Shown: in pieces, positions 1-8,532 of the stretch
Numbering within the stretch: position 1 is the first letter of the stretch
How the letters are laid out: each line of letters starts with the position of its first letter
Source of the DNA: Polaromonas sp. JS666
GTDB lineage: Bacteria > Pseudomonadota > Gammaproteobacteria > Burkholderiales > Burkholderiaceae_C
Direction of reading: 5' to 3'
Length of the DNA stretch: 64,000 nt
Assembly (NCBI RefSeq): GCF_000013865.1
Contig: NC_007948.1
Location: forward strand, 1,798,001-1,862,000
The notes under the pieces: model-generated
What the model was told of the DNA's origin: nothing
The model's database searches: none
The model's input: the letters and a program-made list of their open reading frames with translations, nothing else
Program-made: the position numbers and the translations under genes

Positions 1-58
1 TACCCATCTGGTTCTGCTTACCCTGATTGCCTTGATTCCCTTGATTGCTGGAAGCCAT
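1..58 (-). CDS. KGG-motif-like small stress protein, 5' end only
   Basis: Only the first 19 codons are in the window; the gene runs leftwards off the edge from an ATG at 58. The visible peptide, MASSNQGNQGNQGKQNQMG, is rich in Gly, Asn and Gln, like the start of small hydrophilic bacterial stress proteins with Lys-Gly-Gly repeats. A GGAG ribosome site lies about 10 bases before the ATG. The family call is by composition only, because the diagnostic KGG repeats would lie outside the window. Confidence 0.5.
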   Translation of the reverse strand, partial: MASSNQGNQGNQGKQNQMG

Positions 59-472
59 TTGAAAAAGTCTCCTTCAGGATTGAAACAACGCTGCGACTGA
101 TGGATTGCTCCGTCGCGTTGCCGGTGGAAGTGGCGGGCACCATTGCCCGCCACACCTTCAATTTAGGGAGGCAGAGGGCGCCTTTCTGTCAGCCCTGCCG
201 GGCTGGCGATGTAGGACAGACGGAAGACGAAATTCGACGCGCATCTCGATGGCTGGTGTGGCAAATTTGCATTGTTATCGGCCTCCAGCCCGGTCAGGCC
301 CGGCCGCAGCGCGATACAGCATAGCGACGCGGGGCGCAAGCCACTTTGGCAGCAGGCGAAGAATCCCTACAGGCGGGCAAGGCTGTGTCTCATGGGGAAA
401 ACGTGCGGTATGGCTACATTGAAATCTGGCTGGACACCCGGCCAATCCCCGTTTAAAAAAGGAAACATCTAC
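59..472. other. intergenic region, no gene recognised
   Basis: This 414-base gap separates two divergent genes and must hold the promoters of both. Short overlapping frames here have no recognisable product and no good ribosome sites. A small hairpin (CAGCCC/GGGCTG) occurs near 190-205 but has no T-run. I see no RNA gene or repeat. Confidence 0.5.
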
Positions 473-766
473 ATGCACGCATCCAAATTGAAATCCGCTG
501 CCGCGACGGCGCTGGCCTTGTCTGCCTTGCTGGCGTTGGGCGCTTGCGGCAAGAAAGTGGACGACGCCACGAAAGCAACACCCTCACCGGAGCCCATGAC
601 GAGTCCTTCCACCACTCCCGGCTCCACCGGTTCCACCAGCGGTTCTGCCGGGTCTGCGGGCTCCACCGGTGCCGGCGCCATCTCGGGCAGCACCCCCATG
701 GGAACCGATACGACGGGATCAGGCGCGACACCGCCGGCAGCGGCAGCCAGCGGCGCCCGCAACTGA
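473..766 (+). CDS. small Ser/Thr/Gly/Pro-rich lipoprotein
   Basis: A 97-residue protein with a clear lipoprotein signal: hydrophobic residues 9-24 end in LGAC, making Cys25 the likely lipidated residue. The rest is low-complexity Ser, Thr, Gly, Pro and Ala with no folded domain apparent. The frame is open further upstream, but the ATG at 473 is chosen because AAAGGA precedes it and it places the signal at the N-terminus. A strong hairpin terminator follows at 812-848. Function is unknown; it is probably a membrane-anchored flexible protein of the cell envelope. Confidence 0.7.
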   Translation: MHASKLKSAAATALALSALLALGACGKKVDDATKATPSPEPMTSPSTTPGSTGSTSGSAGSAGSTGAGAISGSTPMGTDTTGSGATPPAAAASGARN

Positions 767-811
767 ACCGCCGCTGAATCTTCCCGCAGGGAAGGATGAG
801 GAATTTGTCAA

Positions 812-848
812 AAAAACGCCATGGCCCTGTGAACGCCATGGCGTTTTT
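812..848. terminator. bidirectional Rho-independent terminator
   Basis: A 13-base arm AAAAACGCCATGG is followed by an 11-base loop and its exact reverse complement ending in five Ts. It has A- and T-runs on both sides, so it can act both ways; it follows the lipoprotein gene. Confidence 0.85.
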
Positions 849-867
849 ACGCAGGTACTGACGGGTT

Positions 868-923
868 TCAGCCCTGCGCCACCGGCCGGTCCGGGTTGCT
901 GCACCAGTGGCTGCAGTTGCTGG
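868..923 (-). pseudogene. remnant of a sulfurtransferase gene 3' end
   Basis: Bases 872-923 match 3851-3902, the end of the intact sulfurtransferase gene, at 45 of 52 positions by eye and in the same orientation. In the equivalent reading frame it gives SNCSHWCSNPDRPVAQG and then TGA, against SWSDWCSDPDRPVAQGA and stop in the intact gene. A TAG lies a few codons upstream in frame, so this is not an expressed gene. It is probably the remains of a duplication; the histidine kinase gene lies between the two copies. Confidence 0.65.
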
Positions 924-1182
924 TACTTTGGTTCTAAGTTCATGGTCATGCCTTACTTGCTCTGGAGTCGGGTGCTGCCTCCAGATTCGAGACGGCGGGG
1001 GGCTGAAGGCTTTTCGGCTGGGCAGATTGACTTTTCCCGTCCGTTTGTCCTGAGGCCTCAACGGGTACCTCAGGACGAGCGGGTCCTGGCCTGGTAGCTG
1101 AGCCCGAAACGGAAGGTGCCATGGGTTGGGTCAACATCAATAGAAGCTGCTTGCGTCCGTTGTTGTTGGGCTTGAGGTCGAT

Positions 1183-3756
1183 TTAACCGGCACCCGGCCC
1201 GAAGCGCGGATCGAACGAGAAGTAAAAGCAGGCGCCAGCACCTTCGGTCGACTCGGCGCGTATCACGCCGCCGTGCCGTTCAAGAATGCGGTGCACGGTG
1301 GCCAGGCCGATGCCGCTGCCTTCGAACTCGTGCTCATGGTGCAGCCGGTGAAAGGGCTTGAACAGGCTGGCCGAGTAGGCCATGTTGAAGCCGGCGCCGT
1401 TGTCGCGCACAAACAGCATCTTGCGGCCGCCTTCGCGGGTCGGCAAGGCGCCAAATTCGATCTGCGCATCGGCTTGTGCGCGTGAGTATTTCCAGGCATT
1501 GCCGATCAGGTTTTCCAGAATGATGCGGGCGAACTTGCTGTCGCAGTGGGCGCTGATGCCGGGCTGGACGGTCACCCGCACCTGGCGCTGCGGCTCGCGC
1601 TGCCGCTCCTGCGCGATGACCTGCTGCGCCAGCGCACTGAGGTTGACCTGCTCAAGCAGCAGCTTGCCTTTGCTGACCCGGGCGAGCGCCAGCAGGTCGT
1701 TGATCAGCTCGTGCATGCGCACGACGTTGGCCTTGACCCGATCAAACAGACGCTGCTCCTCATGGCTGAGCCGCCCCCTGAGCCGGCGCGCCAGCAGCAC
1801 GCTGAAGCCTTCAATGCTGCGCAGCGGCGACTGCAGGTCGTGCGATACCGAATAGCCGAAAGACTCGAGTTCGGCGTTGGTCGCCCTGAGCTGGTCGGTG
1901 CGTTCGCTGACACGCTGCTCCAGCGTTTCATTGAGGCGGGCGATTTCGCGGTCGCGGCGCAGCCGCATCAGCTCGGCCGTGATGCGGCTGGCAAAAATCT
2001 GCAACAGTGCGTCCCGATCCGGCGACAGGGGCTGGGGCTTGCGCCAGAGGGCGTTGACGATGCCGATAGGGGTGCCGTCCGCATCACGCAGCGCCACGCC
2101 GGCATAGGCCCGGTAGCCGCCGTCTACCAGGAACCCGTCTTGCGGAAACAGCTGTTGCACACCGTCGCCATAGACACAGAGATCGCTGTGTCCGATGACC
2201 ATGTCGCAGGGTGTGCCGGCCAGTTCATAACGTATGTTGGGCTGCAGCAGGCCGTCCTGGACCATGGCCAGCGAGGTAACGCTCTGGTCGTCAGCCGTTT
2301 CGCCCACCATCACCAGGTCGGCCTCCATGGCCTTGGCTACATGCTGTACCACGGAGCGGAAGAAGGCTTCGCCGGTTTCAGTCGACAGGCTTCTTGCCAC
2401 ATCAATCAGCAGAGCCTCGCGCCGCTTCTGTTCGGTGATGTTGATGGTCGAGCTGAGTACGCAGGGCTCGCCCGCGATCTCGACAATCACCGCCCACATC
2501 CGGCAGTCGATCAGGGTGCCATCCTTGTGGCGCATCTGCCGGTCGTGGCTTTGAACCTGCCCCTGCGCGCGCAGTTCCTCCATGAACTTCTTGCGCTCCT
2601 CTTCATCGCGCCAGACGCCGGCGTCCACCGAGGTGCGCCCGATCAGCTCCGAGGCTGTAAAACCCTGCACCAGGTCTTCGGCGGAATTGACGGCCAGAAA
2701 TTTTCCGTCGGAGACCCGGGTGATGGTCATGTTGATGGGGCTGAAGTCGAAGGCCTTGGAAAACAGCTCCGCCGACTGGCGCGCCGCCTGCCGGGCCTGG
2801 GTTTCGGCGGTGGCGTCGGTGATGGTGGACACCACGATGCGTTCCGGGCCCCTTCCCTCGATCTCGGACGACAGCAGGACGTTGATCAGCTGGCCGTCTT
2901 TTCTGCGTCCATCCAGCGGGAGGTTGATCACGCGGTCGGTCGCTTCCATCTGGCGCAGGAAGGCTTTGCGTGCCTTGGGGTCATCCCAGAGCGCGGCGTC
3001 GGTGCTGCCGATGAATTCGCCACGGGAGTAGCCATACAGGCGTTCGAAGGCCGGGTTGACGTCCAGCACCGTCATGTCATTCATGGCCTGCACGACGATC
3101 GCAGCCGGGCTGCTGCGGAATATCCGGCTGAACCGGGTTTCGCTCAGCAGCAGTTCATATTCGGCCTGTTCGCGCCGCTTCAGCTCGGTATGCTGCTCGC
3201 GCAGCGCCTGCAACACCACCTGGCGGCTGGTGTAGACACTGACGGCGATGCCTGTCAATAGCAGCACGAGGATCAGCCAGAACCGCAGGCCGACCCCGAA
3301 ATCGGGCTTGACCAGCAACCCGGACGCCTCGGCCCATGTCAGTGCCGCAAGAGCTGCCGCGCTGAGTGCCACGGACAGGATCAGTGTTCTTTTACCCAGC
3401 GTCATGCCGGCTGTCACCACGGCGCCGGCAAAACCCAGCACCAGGGCATTGCGTACCGATCCGTAGGCAAGAATGCCCGCCACCGAGCAGGCGATCAGGG
3501 AGAAAACCACCAGTTGGCTGGCCAATGGGTAGTGGCCGCGGTGCAGCAGCCAGTAGGCCAGGCCGGTCAGCACGAGAGCCACCGCCACAATGGCGATCTG
3601 CGCGCCTGCGCTGTGTTGCACCACCGACAGACCCAGGACCAGCGGCAGGCCCAGCAGCAGCATCAGCAGTACAGACCGCAGTCCGCGTATGTAACGCTTT
3701 TCCAGCAGATCTCTGGCCGGCAGGTAGGCGGATTCAGGCAGAGAGGTGTTTGGCAT
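1183..3756 (-). CDS. membrane PAS/GAF sensor histidine kinase
   Basis: An 857-residue two-component sensor. Residues about 25-190 form several hydrophobic segments (membrane domain), followed by two PAS domains (about 200-330 and 330-450), a GAF domain (about 460-610), a coiled linker and the kinase core. The H-box is SHDLQSPLR with His639 as phospho-acceptor, the N-box has Asn749 and Asn753, and the ATP lid has DNGAG (785-789) and GSGIGLA (813-819). The HisKA/HATPase arrangement is like that of phytochrome-type kinases, but no chromophore-binding domain is evident. No response regulator lies beside it, so its partner is elsewhere. The ligand is unknown. Confidence 0.85.
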   Translation of the reverse strand: MPNTSLPESAYLPARDLLEKRYIRGLRSVLLMLLLGLPLVLGLSVVQHSAGAQIAIVAVALVLTGLAYWLLHRGHYPLASQLVVFSLIACSVAGILAYGSVRNALVLGFAGAVVTAGMTLGKRTLILSVALSAAALAALTWAEASGLLVKPDFGVGLRFWLILVLLLTGIAVSVYTSRQVVLQALREQHTELKRREQAEYELLLSETRFSRIFRSSPAAIVVQAMNDMTVLDVNPAFERLYGYSRGEFIGSTDAALWDDPKARKAFLRQMEATDRVINLPLDGRRKDGQLINVLLSSEIEGRGPERIVVSTITDATAETQARQAARQSAELFSKAFDFSPINMTITRVSDGKFLAVNSAEDLVQGFTASELIGRTSVDAGVWRDEEERKKFMEELRAQGQVQSHDRQMRHKDGTLIDCRMWAVIVEIAGEPCVLSSTINITEQKRREALLIDVARSLSTETGEAFFRSVVQHVAKAMEADLVMVGETADDQSVTSLAMVQDGLLQPNIRYELAGTPCDMVIGHSDLCVYGDGVQQLFPQDGFLVDGGYRAYAGVALRDADGTPIGIVNALWRKPQPLSPDRDALLQIFASRITAELMRLRRDREIARLNETLEQRVSERTDQLRATNAELESFGYSVSHDLQSPLRSIEGFSVLLARRLRGRLSHEEQRLFDRVKANVVRMHELINDLLALARVSKGKLLLEQVNLSALAQQVIAQERQREPQRQVRVTVQPGISAHCDSKFARIILENLIGNAWKYSRAQADAQIEFGALPTREGGRKMLFVRDNGAGFNMAYSASLFKPFHRLHHEHEFEGSGIGLATVHRILERHGGVIRAESTEGAGACFYFSFDPRFGPGAG

Positions 3757-3843
3757 GCGATGTTCGGTTCAACCCGATGCTAAAGCACCGCGATCGCGGT
3801 TGGCTGAACATTTCAAATACTCATCCGGCGCTTCCAGGCCCCC

Positions 3844-4746
3844 TCAGGCTCCCTGTGCCACTGGCCGGTCCGGGTCGCTGCACCAGTCGCTCCAGCTGCC
3901 GGCATACAGGCCGGTGCGACCCAAGCCCGCAATTTCCATCGCGATCAGGTTGGGCACCGCGCTGACACCGCTGCCGCAGTGGTGCACGACGGTGGCCGGG
4001 TCGCGCTGGCCCAGCAGGGCTTCAAATTCGGCCTTCAGTTGCGCTGCCGGTTTGAATTTTCCGTCGGCGCCGAGGTTCTGGCTGAAAGGCCGGTTCAGCG
4101 CGCCGGGAATGTGGCCGGCCACCGGGTCCAGTGGCTCCACCTCACCCCTGAAACGGGGTGCGGCACGGGCATCTATCAGGGTCTGGCCGGAGCGTCCGAG
4201 CTGTTCGGCCACCGTTTGCGCATCGACGAGCGTGGCGCGGGCAGGGGAGAGCAGAAAACTGGCCGCAAAGTGCGCAGGTTCTTCGCCGCTGTTGACGGCG
4301 CCCCCTGCTGCCTGCCAGGCCTGCAGCCCGCCGTTGAGTACCGCCACCTTGTCGTGGCCGGCCCATTTGAGCATCCACCACAGGCGGCCGCAGTAGTTGG
4401 CGCCGTTGCGGTCGTAGACGACGGCCTGCATGTCATTGGCCAAGCCGACGCTGGACAGCCAGGTGGCAAATTTTTCGCGATTGGGCAGCGGATGGCGCCC
4501 GCCTGAAGCGGGGGCGTCGGCGCCGGTGGCCGTGATCACGCCATGGGCGCCCGGCACCCCGTGCCTGGCGGTCAGGGCCCTGTCCAGGTCGGCGTACACG
4601 GCGCCGGGAATGTGCGCCTCCAGGTATTGCTGTTCTCCAGCGTGCGGCTGCATCAGGTCAAAGCTGCAGTCAAACACGCGCAGGCGTTGGCTCCGGGCCA
4701 TCAGCCCCTGTAGCTGCTCCACGGAAATCAGGGTGGTGTAGTCCAT
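3844..4746 (-). CDS. sseA: sulfurtransferase, 3-mercaptopyruvate/thiosulfate type
   Basis: A 300-residue tandem-rhodanese protein. The catalytic Cys257 sits in CGSGVSA, the loop form typical of 3-mercaptopyruvate sulfurtransferases (CGSGVTA) rather than classical rhodanese (CRxGx[RT]). It transfers sulfur from a donor to an acceptor through a cysteine persulfide, probably in the cytoplasm since no signal peptide is seen. An AAGGAG site lies before the ATG. The EamA exporter gene is 23 bases upstream on the same strand, so the two may be co-transcribed. Its 3' end is duplicated at 868-923. Confidence 0.85.
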   Translation of the reverse strand: MDYTTLISVEQLQGLMARSQRLRVFDCSFDLMQPHAGEQQYLEAHIPGAVYADLDRALTARHGVPGAHGVITATGADAPASGGRHPLPNREKFATWLSSVGLANDMQAVVYDRNGANYCGRLWWMLKWAGHDKVAVLNGGLQAWQAAGGAVNSGEEPAHFAASFLLSPARATLVDAQTVAEQLGRSGQTLIDARAAPRFRGEVEPLDPVAGHIPGALNRPFSQNLGADGKFKPAAQLKAEFEALLGQRDPATVVHHCGSGVSAVPNLIAMEIAGLGRTGLYAGSWSDWCSDPDRPVAQGA

Positions 4747-4769
4747 CTCAATGCTCCTTCACTTGCAGG

Positions 4770-5681
4770 TCAATGCTCTTCAGCGGGGGCGTTGGGCGCC
4801 GCATTCGCCCGCAGCACGGTGGCAACAATCGCGCTGACAATAATGAGCGCCATGCCGGCCCAACCCATCAGGGGAATATTGTCACCAAACAGGATCAGGC
4901 TGTAGAGCGCCGCAAACACAATGCCAGAGTACTGCAGGTTGGCGACCATCAGGGTTCCGCCATGGCCATCGGAGGTGGAAGACATCGAATACGCCTTGGT
5001 CATGGCCAGTTGGCCGAGAGAAGCCAGAATCCCCAGCGGCGGCAGCCAGAGCGCATGTTGCCAGTGCCAGGGCGAAATTCCCATGACCAGCATGCCCAGG
5101 GCGCCGGCCACGGCGGTACCTACGGCAAAGTAGAACACTGTCCGCGTTTCGGGTTCACCCATGCGCGAAATTGCCATGACCTGCATGTAGGCAAATGCAG
5201 CGCCCAGCCCGGACAGCAGCCCAATAATGCCGGCAAAGGTCTGGTTCTGGTCCATGGCGGGGCGCAGCAGCATGACCACGCCGGCGAAGCTGGCCAGAAT
5301 CGCCAGTACCAGCGGGCCCTGGCTGGTTCCCCGCTTGTTGGGGCGACCGAGCATGAGCGAGCCGCCCACCAAAAATGCGGCAATCCAGACGCTGCTCATG
5401 TAGTTGAGCGTCATCGCGGTGGCCAGCGGCAGGTGTGCAATCGCATAAAACCAGGCCGACAGTGCCACCACGCCGACGACGCTTCGCCACGCATGCATGG
5501 CGGGCACGCTGGTGCGCAGGGAGGTGCCGGTAGCGCGGGCATAGGCGGCCATGAAGAAAATGCCCAGCACGCCGCGGTAAAACACCAGCTCGGCGCTGTT
5601 GAAGTGTTGGGAGGCGTACTTGACGCAAACCCCCATCGTGGCAAACAGGAACGAGGAGGCGATCATCCAGACGGCTTGCAT
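4770..5681 (-). CDS. EamA/DMT-family transporter
   Basis: A 303-residue integral membrane protein with about ten hydrophobic segments in two similar halves, the layout of the drug/metabolite (EamA) exporter family. It starts directly in a membrane segment (MQAVWMIASSFLFATMGVC), with charged residues confined to short loops. The substrate cannot be read from sequence; relatives export amino acids or other metabolites. It is followed 23 bases later by the sulfurtransferase gene, so a sulfur metabolite is possible but unproven. Confidence 0.8.
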   Translation of the reverse strand: MQAVWMIASSFLFATMGVCVKYASQHFNSAELVFYRGVLGIFFMAAYARATGTSLRTSVPAMHAWRSVVGVVALSAWFYAIAHLPLATAMTLNYMSSVWIAAFLVGGSLMLGRPNKRGTSQGPLVLAILASFAGVVMLLRPAMDQNQTFAGIIGLLSGLGAAFAYMQVMAISRMGEPETRTVFYFAVGTAVAGALGMLVMGISPWHWQHALWLPPLGILASLGQLAMTKAYSMSSTSDGHGGTLMVANLQYSGIVFAALYSLILFGDNIPLMGWAGMALIIVSAIVATVLRANAAPNAPAEEH

Positions 5682-5713
5682 CGTGTGTGGTCGTCCGCAG
5701 ATTTTTCAGGCGT

Positions 5714-5745
5714 AAAAAAAGGCCGTAACCCGGTACGGGTCCGGG
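5714..5745 (-). terminator. possible terminator after the Rieske oxygenase gene
   Basis: Read on the minus strand, a short GC stem (ACCCG/CGGGT, three-base loop) is followed by a few bases and a run of seven Ts. It lies between the end of the oxygenase gene and the start of the EamA gene. The stem is short, so confidence is modest. Confidence 0.4.
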
Positions 5746-5781
5746 TTGGCAGCCATCAAATGCATAGCGAGGGGCATGCCC

Positions 5782-6912
5782 TCAGATCATCTGCGTGGTT
5801 TTGCTGGCGCCCATTTCGCGGCGGTACCACTCGTGAAAGTGCTGCATGCCGTCTTCCATGGGGCTCTGGTAGGGGCCGAACTCGTTGTCGCCGCGCTGCA
5901 TCAGCGCCTTGCGGCCGGCGTCCATGCGCAGTGCGATTTCGTCGTCCTCCACGCAGGTTTCCATGTAGGCGGCCTGCTGCGCTTCGATGAACTCGCGCTC
6001 GAAGGCGCAGATTTCCTCGGGGTAGAAAAATTCAACCACGTTGAGTGTCTTGTCCGGCCCCTGCGGGTGCAGCGTGCTGACCACCAGGGCATGCGGGTAC
6101 CACTCGACCATCACATGCGGATAGTAGGTGAGCCAGATCGCGCCGTATTTGGGGGCTACGCCCTGGCGGTATTGCAGCACCACGTCATGCCATTTTTTGT
6201 AGATGTCTGTGCCGGGCTTGCCCAGTTTGTCGGACACGCCCACGGTTTGCACCGAGTAATTGGGTTTCAGTTCCCAGCGCAGATCTTCCGTGGTGACAAA
6301 TCCGCCCAGCCCGGGATGGAAAGGCCCCACGTGGTAGTCCTCAAGGTAGACCTCAATAAAGGTCTTCCAGTTGTAGTTGCATTCGTGCAGGTGGACCTTG
6401 TCCAGCTGGTAGCCGACAAAATCCAGGTCGGCCCGGGTGGCCAGTTGCGACATCTCGCCGGCGATATCGCGGCCGTTGTCTTCGAATACCAGGCCGTTCC
6501 AGGTGGTCGTTTTGTAGCGGTTGAGGTTCAGGCAGGGGTCAATCTCAAAGTGCGGCGCACCGATCAGCTCGCCCGAGGTGTTGTAAGTCCAGCGGTGCAG
6601 CGGGCACACGATATTGCTGTCAGCCCCGTTGCCCAAAGAGCCGCGGCCCTGCAGCATGGTCGACTGGCGATGTCTGCAGACATTGGAAATCAGTTCAATG
6701 CCCGACCTGTTGCGCACCAGCGCGCGGCCTTCACCTTCGTGTGGCAGCGCATAAAAGTCGCCGAGGTTGGGCACCGCGAGCTCATGGCCCAGGTAGCGCG
6801 GCCCGCGGGCAAACAGTTTTTGCTGCTCCCGCTGGTACAGGCCGGTATCAAAGTAGCTGGAGATGGGAAGCTGGCTGGTGGCCTGCAGCAGGCGAAGGCT
6901 TAGATCAGACAT
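5782..6912 (-). CDS. Rieske-type aromatic ring-hydroxylating oxygenase, alpha subunit
   Basis: A 376-residue Rieske non-haem iron oxygenase. The [2Fe-2S] ligands are Cys79, His81, Cys103 and His106 (C-x-H, 21 residues, C-x2-H). The mononuclear iron site follows the family pattern, with EDYHVGPFH giving His194 and His199 after Glu191/Asp192. The frame is open to 7035; the ATG at 6912 (MSDLSLRLLQ) is chosen because residues upstream of it do not look like the family. No ferredoxin or reductase gene lies nearby, so electron transfer partners are elsewhere. Substrate unknown. It is divergent from xseB-ispA-dxs. Confidence 0.82.
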   Translation of the reverse strand: MSDLSLRLLQATSQLPISSYFDTGLYQREQQKLFARGPRYLGHELAVPNLGDFYALPHEGEGRALVRNRSGIELISNVCRHRQSTMLQGRGSLGNGADSNIVCPLHRWTYNTSGELIGAPHFEIDPCLNLNRYKTTTWNGLVFEDNGRDIAGEMSQLATRADLDFVGYQLDKVHLHECNYNWKTFIEVYLEDYHVGPFHPGLGGFVTTEDLRWELKPNYSVQTVGVSDKLGKPGTDIYKKWHDVVLQYRQGVAPKYGAIWLTYYPHVMVEWYPHALVVSTLHPQGPDKTLNVVEFFYPEEICAFEREFIEAQQAAYMETCVEDDEIALRMDAGRKALMQRGDNEFGPYQSPMEDGMQHFHEWYRREMGASKTTQMI

Positions 6913-7206
6913 GCAGTTTTGGTGGACATGCCGCAGCAGGCGGGCTTGGGAGGCAGGTAAATCGGCAGGCTGGGCAACCGTCAACGGGGGGAACAAGGCT
7001 GGAGGGATGCACTGCGCCCAAGGCGAGGTTATCAAGCGCTGTTATCGAGAACTGTTATCAATTGTACCCCGCGGGTGATTCGGGAGGGATATTGCGGACC
7101 GGTCACTGGATCGTCATCGGATAATAGTGCTGTGCCTCTGGAGAACCGGCCGGGGAGCCTAAAACGGACCTGTAACGGCCTAAAATCAGACCTTCACCCA
7201 ATTGCC

Positions 7207-7488
7207 ATGGCCAAAAGCTCCTCTTCCTCTTCCCCTTCCCCTGCTGCCGCTTCTGCGGCCACCACATCATCGGCTCCTCCATTACCTGCCAGCTATGAGG
7301 CTGCCCTGCAGGAGCTTGAGGGGCTGGTGGCTGGTCTCGAGTCGGGCCAGTTGCCGCTGGACCAATTGCTCACGGGCTACCAACGCGGGGCGCAGTTGCT
7401 GAAGTTCTGCCGCGACAAGCTTGAGGCGGTGGAAACCCAGATCAAGGTCCTGGAGGGCACGGAGCTCAAGCCCTGGGTGCAAGAGTAG
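7207..7488 (+). CDS. xseB: exodeoxyribonuclease VII small subunit
   Basis: A 93-residue protein. After a Ser/Ala/Pro-rich N-terminal tail (about 30 residues) comes the conserved XseB core: [19 protein letters not shown], then the helix with [19 protein letters not shown]. With XseA it forms the nuclease that degrades single-stranded DNA to short oligonucleotides. The Ser-rich tail is longer than in E. coli. The ATG at 7207 is used because the frame upstream has no family similarity. It is first in an xseB-ispA-dxs row, a common arrangement in proteobacteria. Confidence 0.92.
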
Positions 7489-7573
7489 GGTAAGGACAAG
7501 AGTAAGCGTAATTCGCAGGGTCATCCCTGAATACAAGTCATCAGATACAGATACAAGTCATAGAGACCATAGC

Positions 7574-8494
7574 TTGAACGCCCCTGAAAAACTGCCTTTG
7601 TTCACGTTGAGCGCCTGGAGCGCCCAGCAGCTTGAGACTATCGAGCAGGCCTTGTCCCGTTGGGTCGCTTGCCCGACCGATGCGCCCGCACCCGCGGGCC
7701 TGGGCGATGCCATGCGTTATGCCGTGCTCGACGGCGGCAAGCGCCTGCGCCCGCTGCTGGTGATGGCGGCCTGCGAAGCCGTGAACGGCAACGCAGAGGC
7801 CGCGCTGCGCTCGGCCTGCGCGGTGGAGCTGATTCACGCGTACTCGCTGGTGCATGATGACATGCCGTGCATGGACAACGACGTGCTGCGCCGTGGCAAA
7901 CCGACGGTGCACGTCAAGTTCGGCGAGGCGCAGGCGCTGCTTGCGGGTGACGCCCTGCAAGCCCTGGCCTTTGAATTCCTCACACCCGACGATGGCTCGG
8001 TGGATGCCGCCACGCAGGCACGCCTGTGCCGCATGCTGGCGCAGGCCGCGGGCTTTCAGGGCATGGCCGGCGGCCAGGCGATAGACCTGGCCAGTGTGGG
8101 CCTGCCCCTGACGTCCGGGCAACTGCATGAAATGCACCGCCTCAAAACCGGCGCATTGCTGCAGGCCAGCGTGATGATGGGCACGGCCTGCGGCGCCGCG
8201 CCGCCGGCCGCCCAGCACGCCCTGCGCGAGTACGGCGCGGCGGTCGGCCTCGCATTCCAGGTGGTGGATGACATCCTGGATGTCACCGCGGATTCGGCCA
8301 CGCTGGGTAAAACAGCCGGCAAGGACGCGGCCCAGGACAAGCCCACGTTTGTATCGCTGATGGGACTGCAAGCATCCAAAGACTACGCGCAGCAACTGCT
8401 GGGCAAGGCACTGGCCAGTCTTGACGCCAGCGGGCTTGGCAACACCCATGCCTTGCATGCGTTGGCCGACATGCTGGTCAATCGCCACCACTAG
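7574..8494 (+). CDS. ispA: farnesyl diphosphate synthase
   Basis: A 306-residue trans-prenyl synthase that condenses isopentenyl diphosphate with dimethylallyl or geranyl diphosphate to farnesyl diphosphate. The first Asp-rich motif DDMPCMDND is at residues 95-103 and the second, DDILD, at 232-236; GGKRLRPLL near residue 54 binds substrate. No ATG gives a sensible N-terminus, so the TTG at 7574 is used, which yields the usual family length. It lies between xseB and dxs, so it is fed by the same isoprenoid pathway. Confidence 0.9.
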   Translation: MNAPEKLPLFTLSAWSAQQLETIEQALSRWVACPTDAPAPAGLGDAMRYAVLDGGKRLRPLLVMAACEAVNGNAEAALRSACAVELIHAYSLVHDDMPCMDNDVLRRGKPTVHVKFGEAQALLAGDALQALAFEFLTPDDGSVDAATQARLCRMLAQAAGFQGMAGGQAIDLASVGLPLTSGQLHEMHRLKTGALLQASVMMGTACGAAPPAAQHALREYGAAVGLAFQVVDDILDVTADSATLGKTAGKDAAQDKPTFVSLMGLQASKDYAQQLLGKALASLDASGLGNTHALHALADMLVNRHH

Positions 8495-8532
8495 GAGCCG
8501 GGGACCGGCCTCGCCATAACAGACACACCACG

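Larger units (their letters stand above)
767..1182. other. intergenic region with terminator and gene remnant
   Basis: No intact gene is evident in this stretch. It holds the terminator at 812-848 and, at 868-923, a remnant of a sulfurtransferase 3' end listed separately. The rest (about 930-1182), just after the end of the histidine kinase gene, shows nothing recognisable. Confidence 0.6.

Noticed and set aside
1546..3261. 571-codon open frame antisense to the sensor kinase gene
   Set aside because: It mirrors the real kinase gene on the other strand, shows no family motif, and such long antisense frames are expected in GC-rich DNA.
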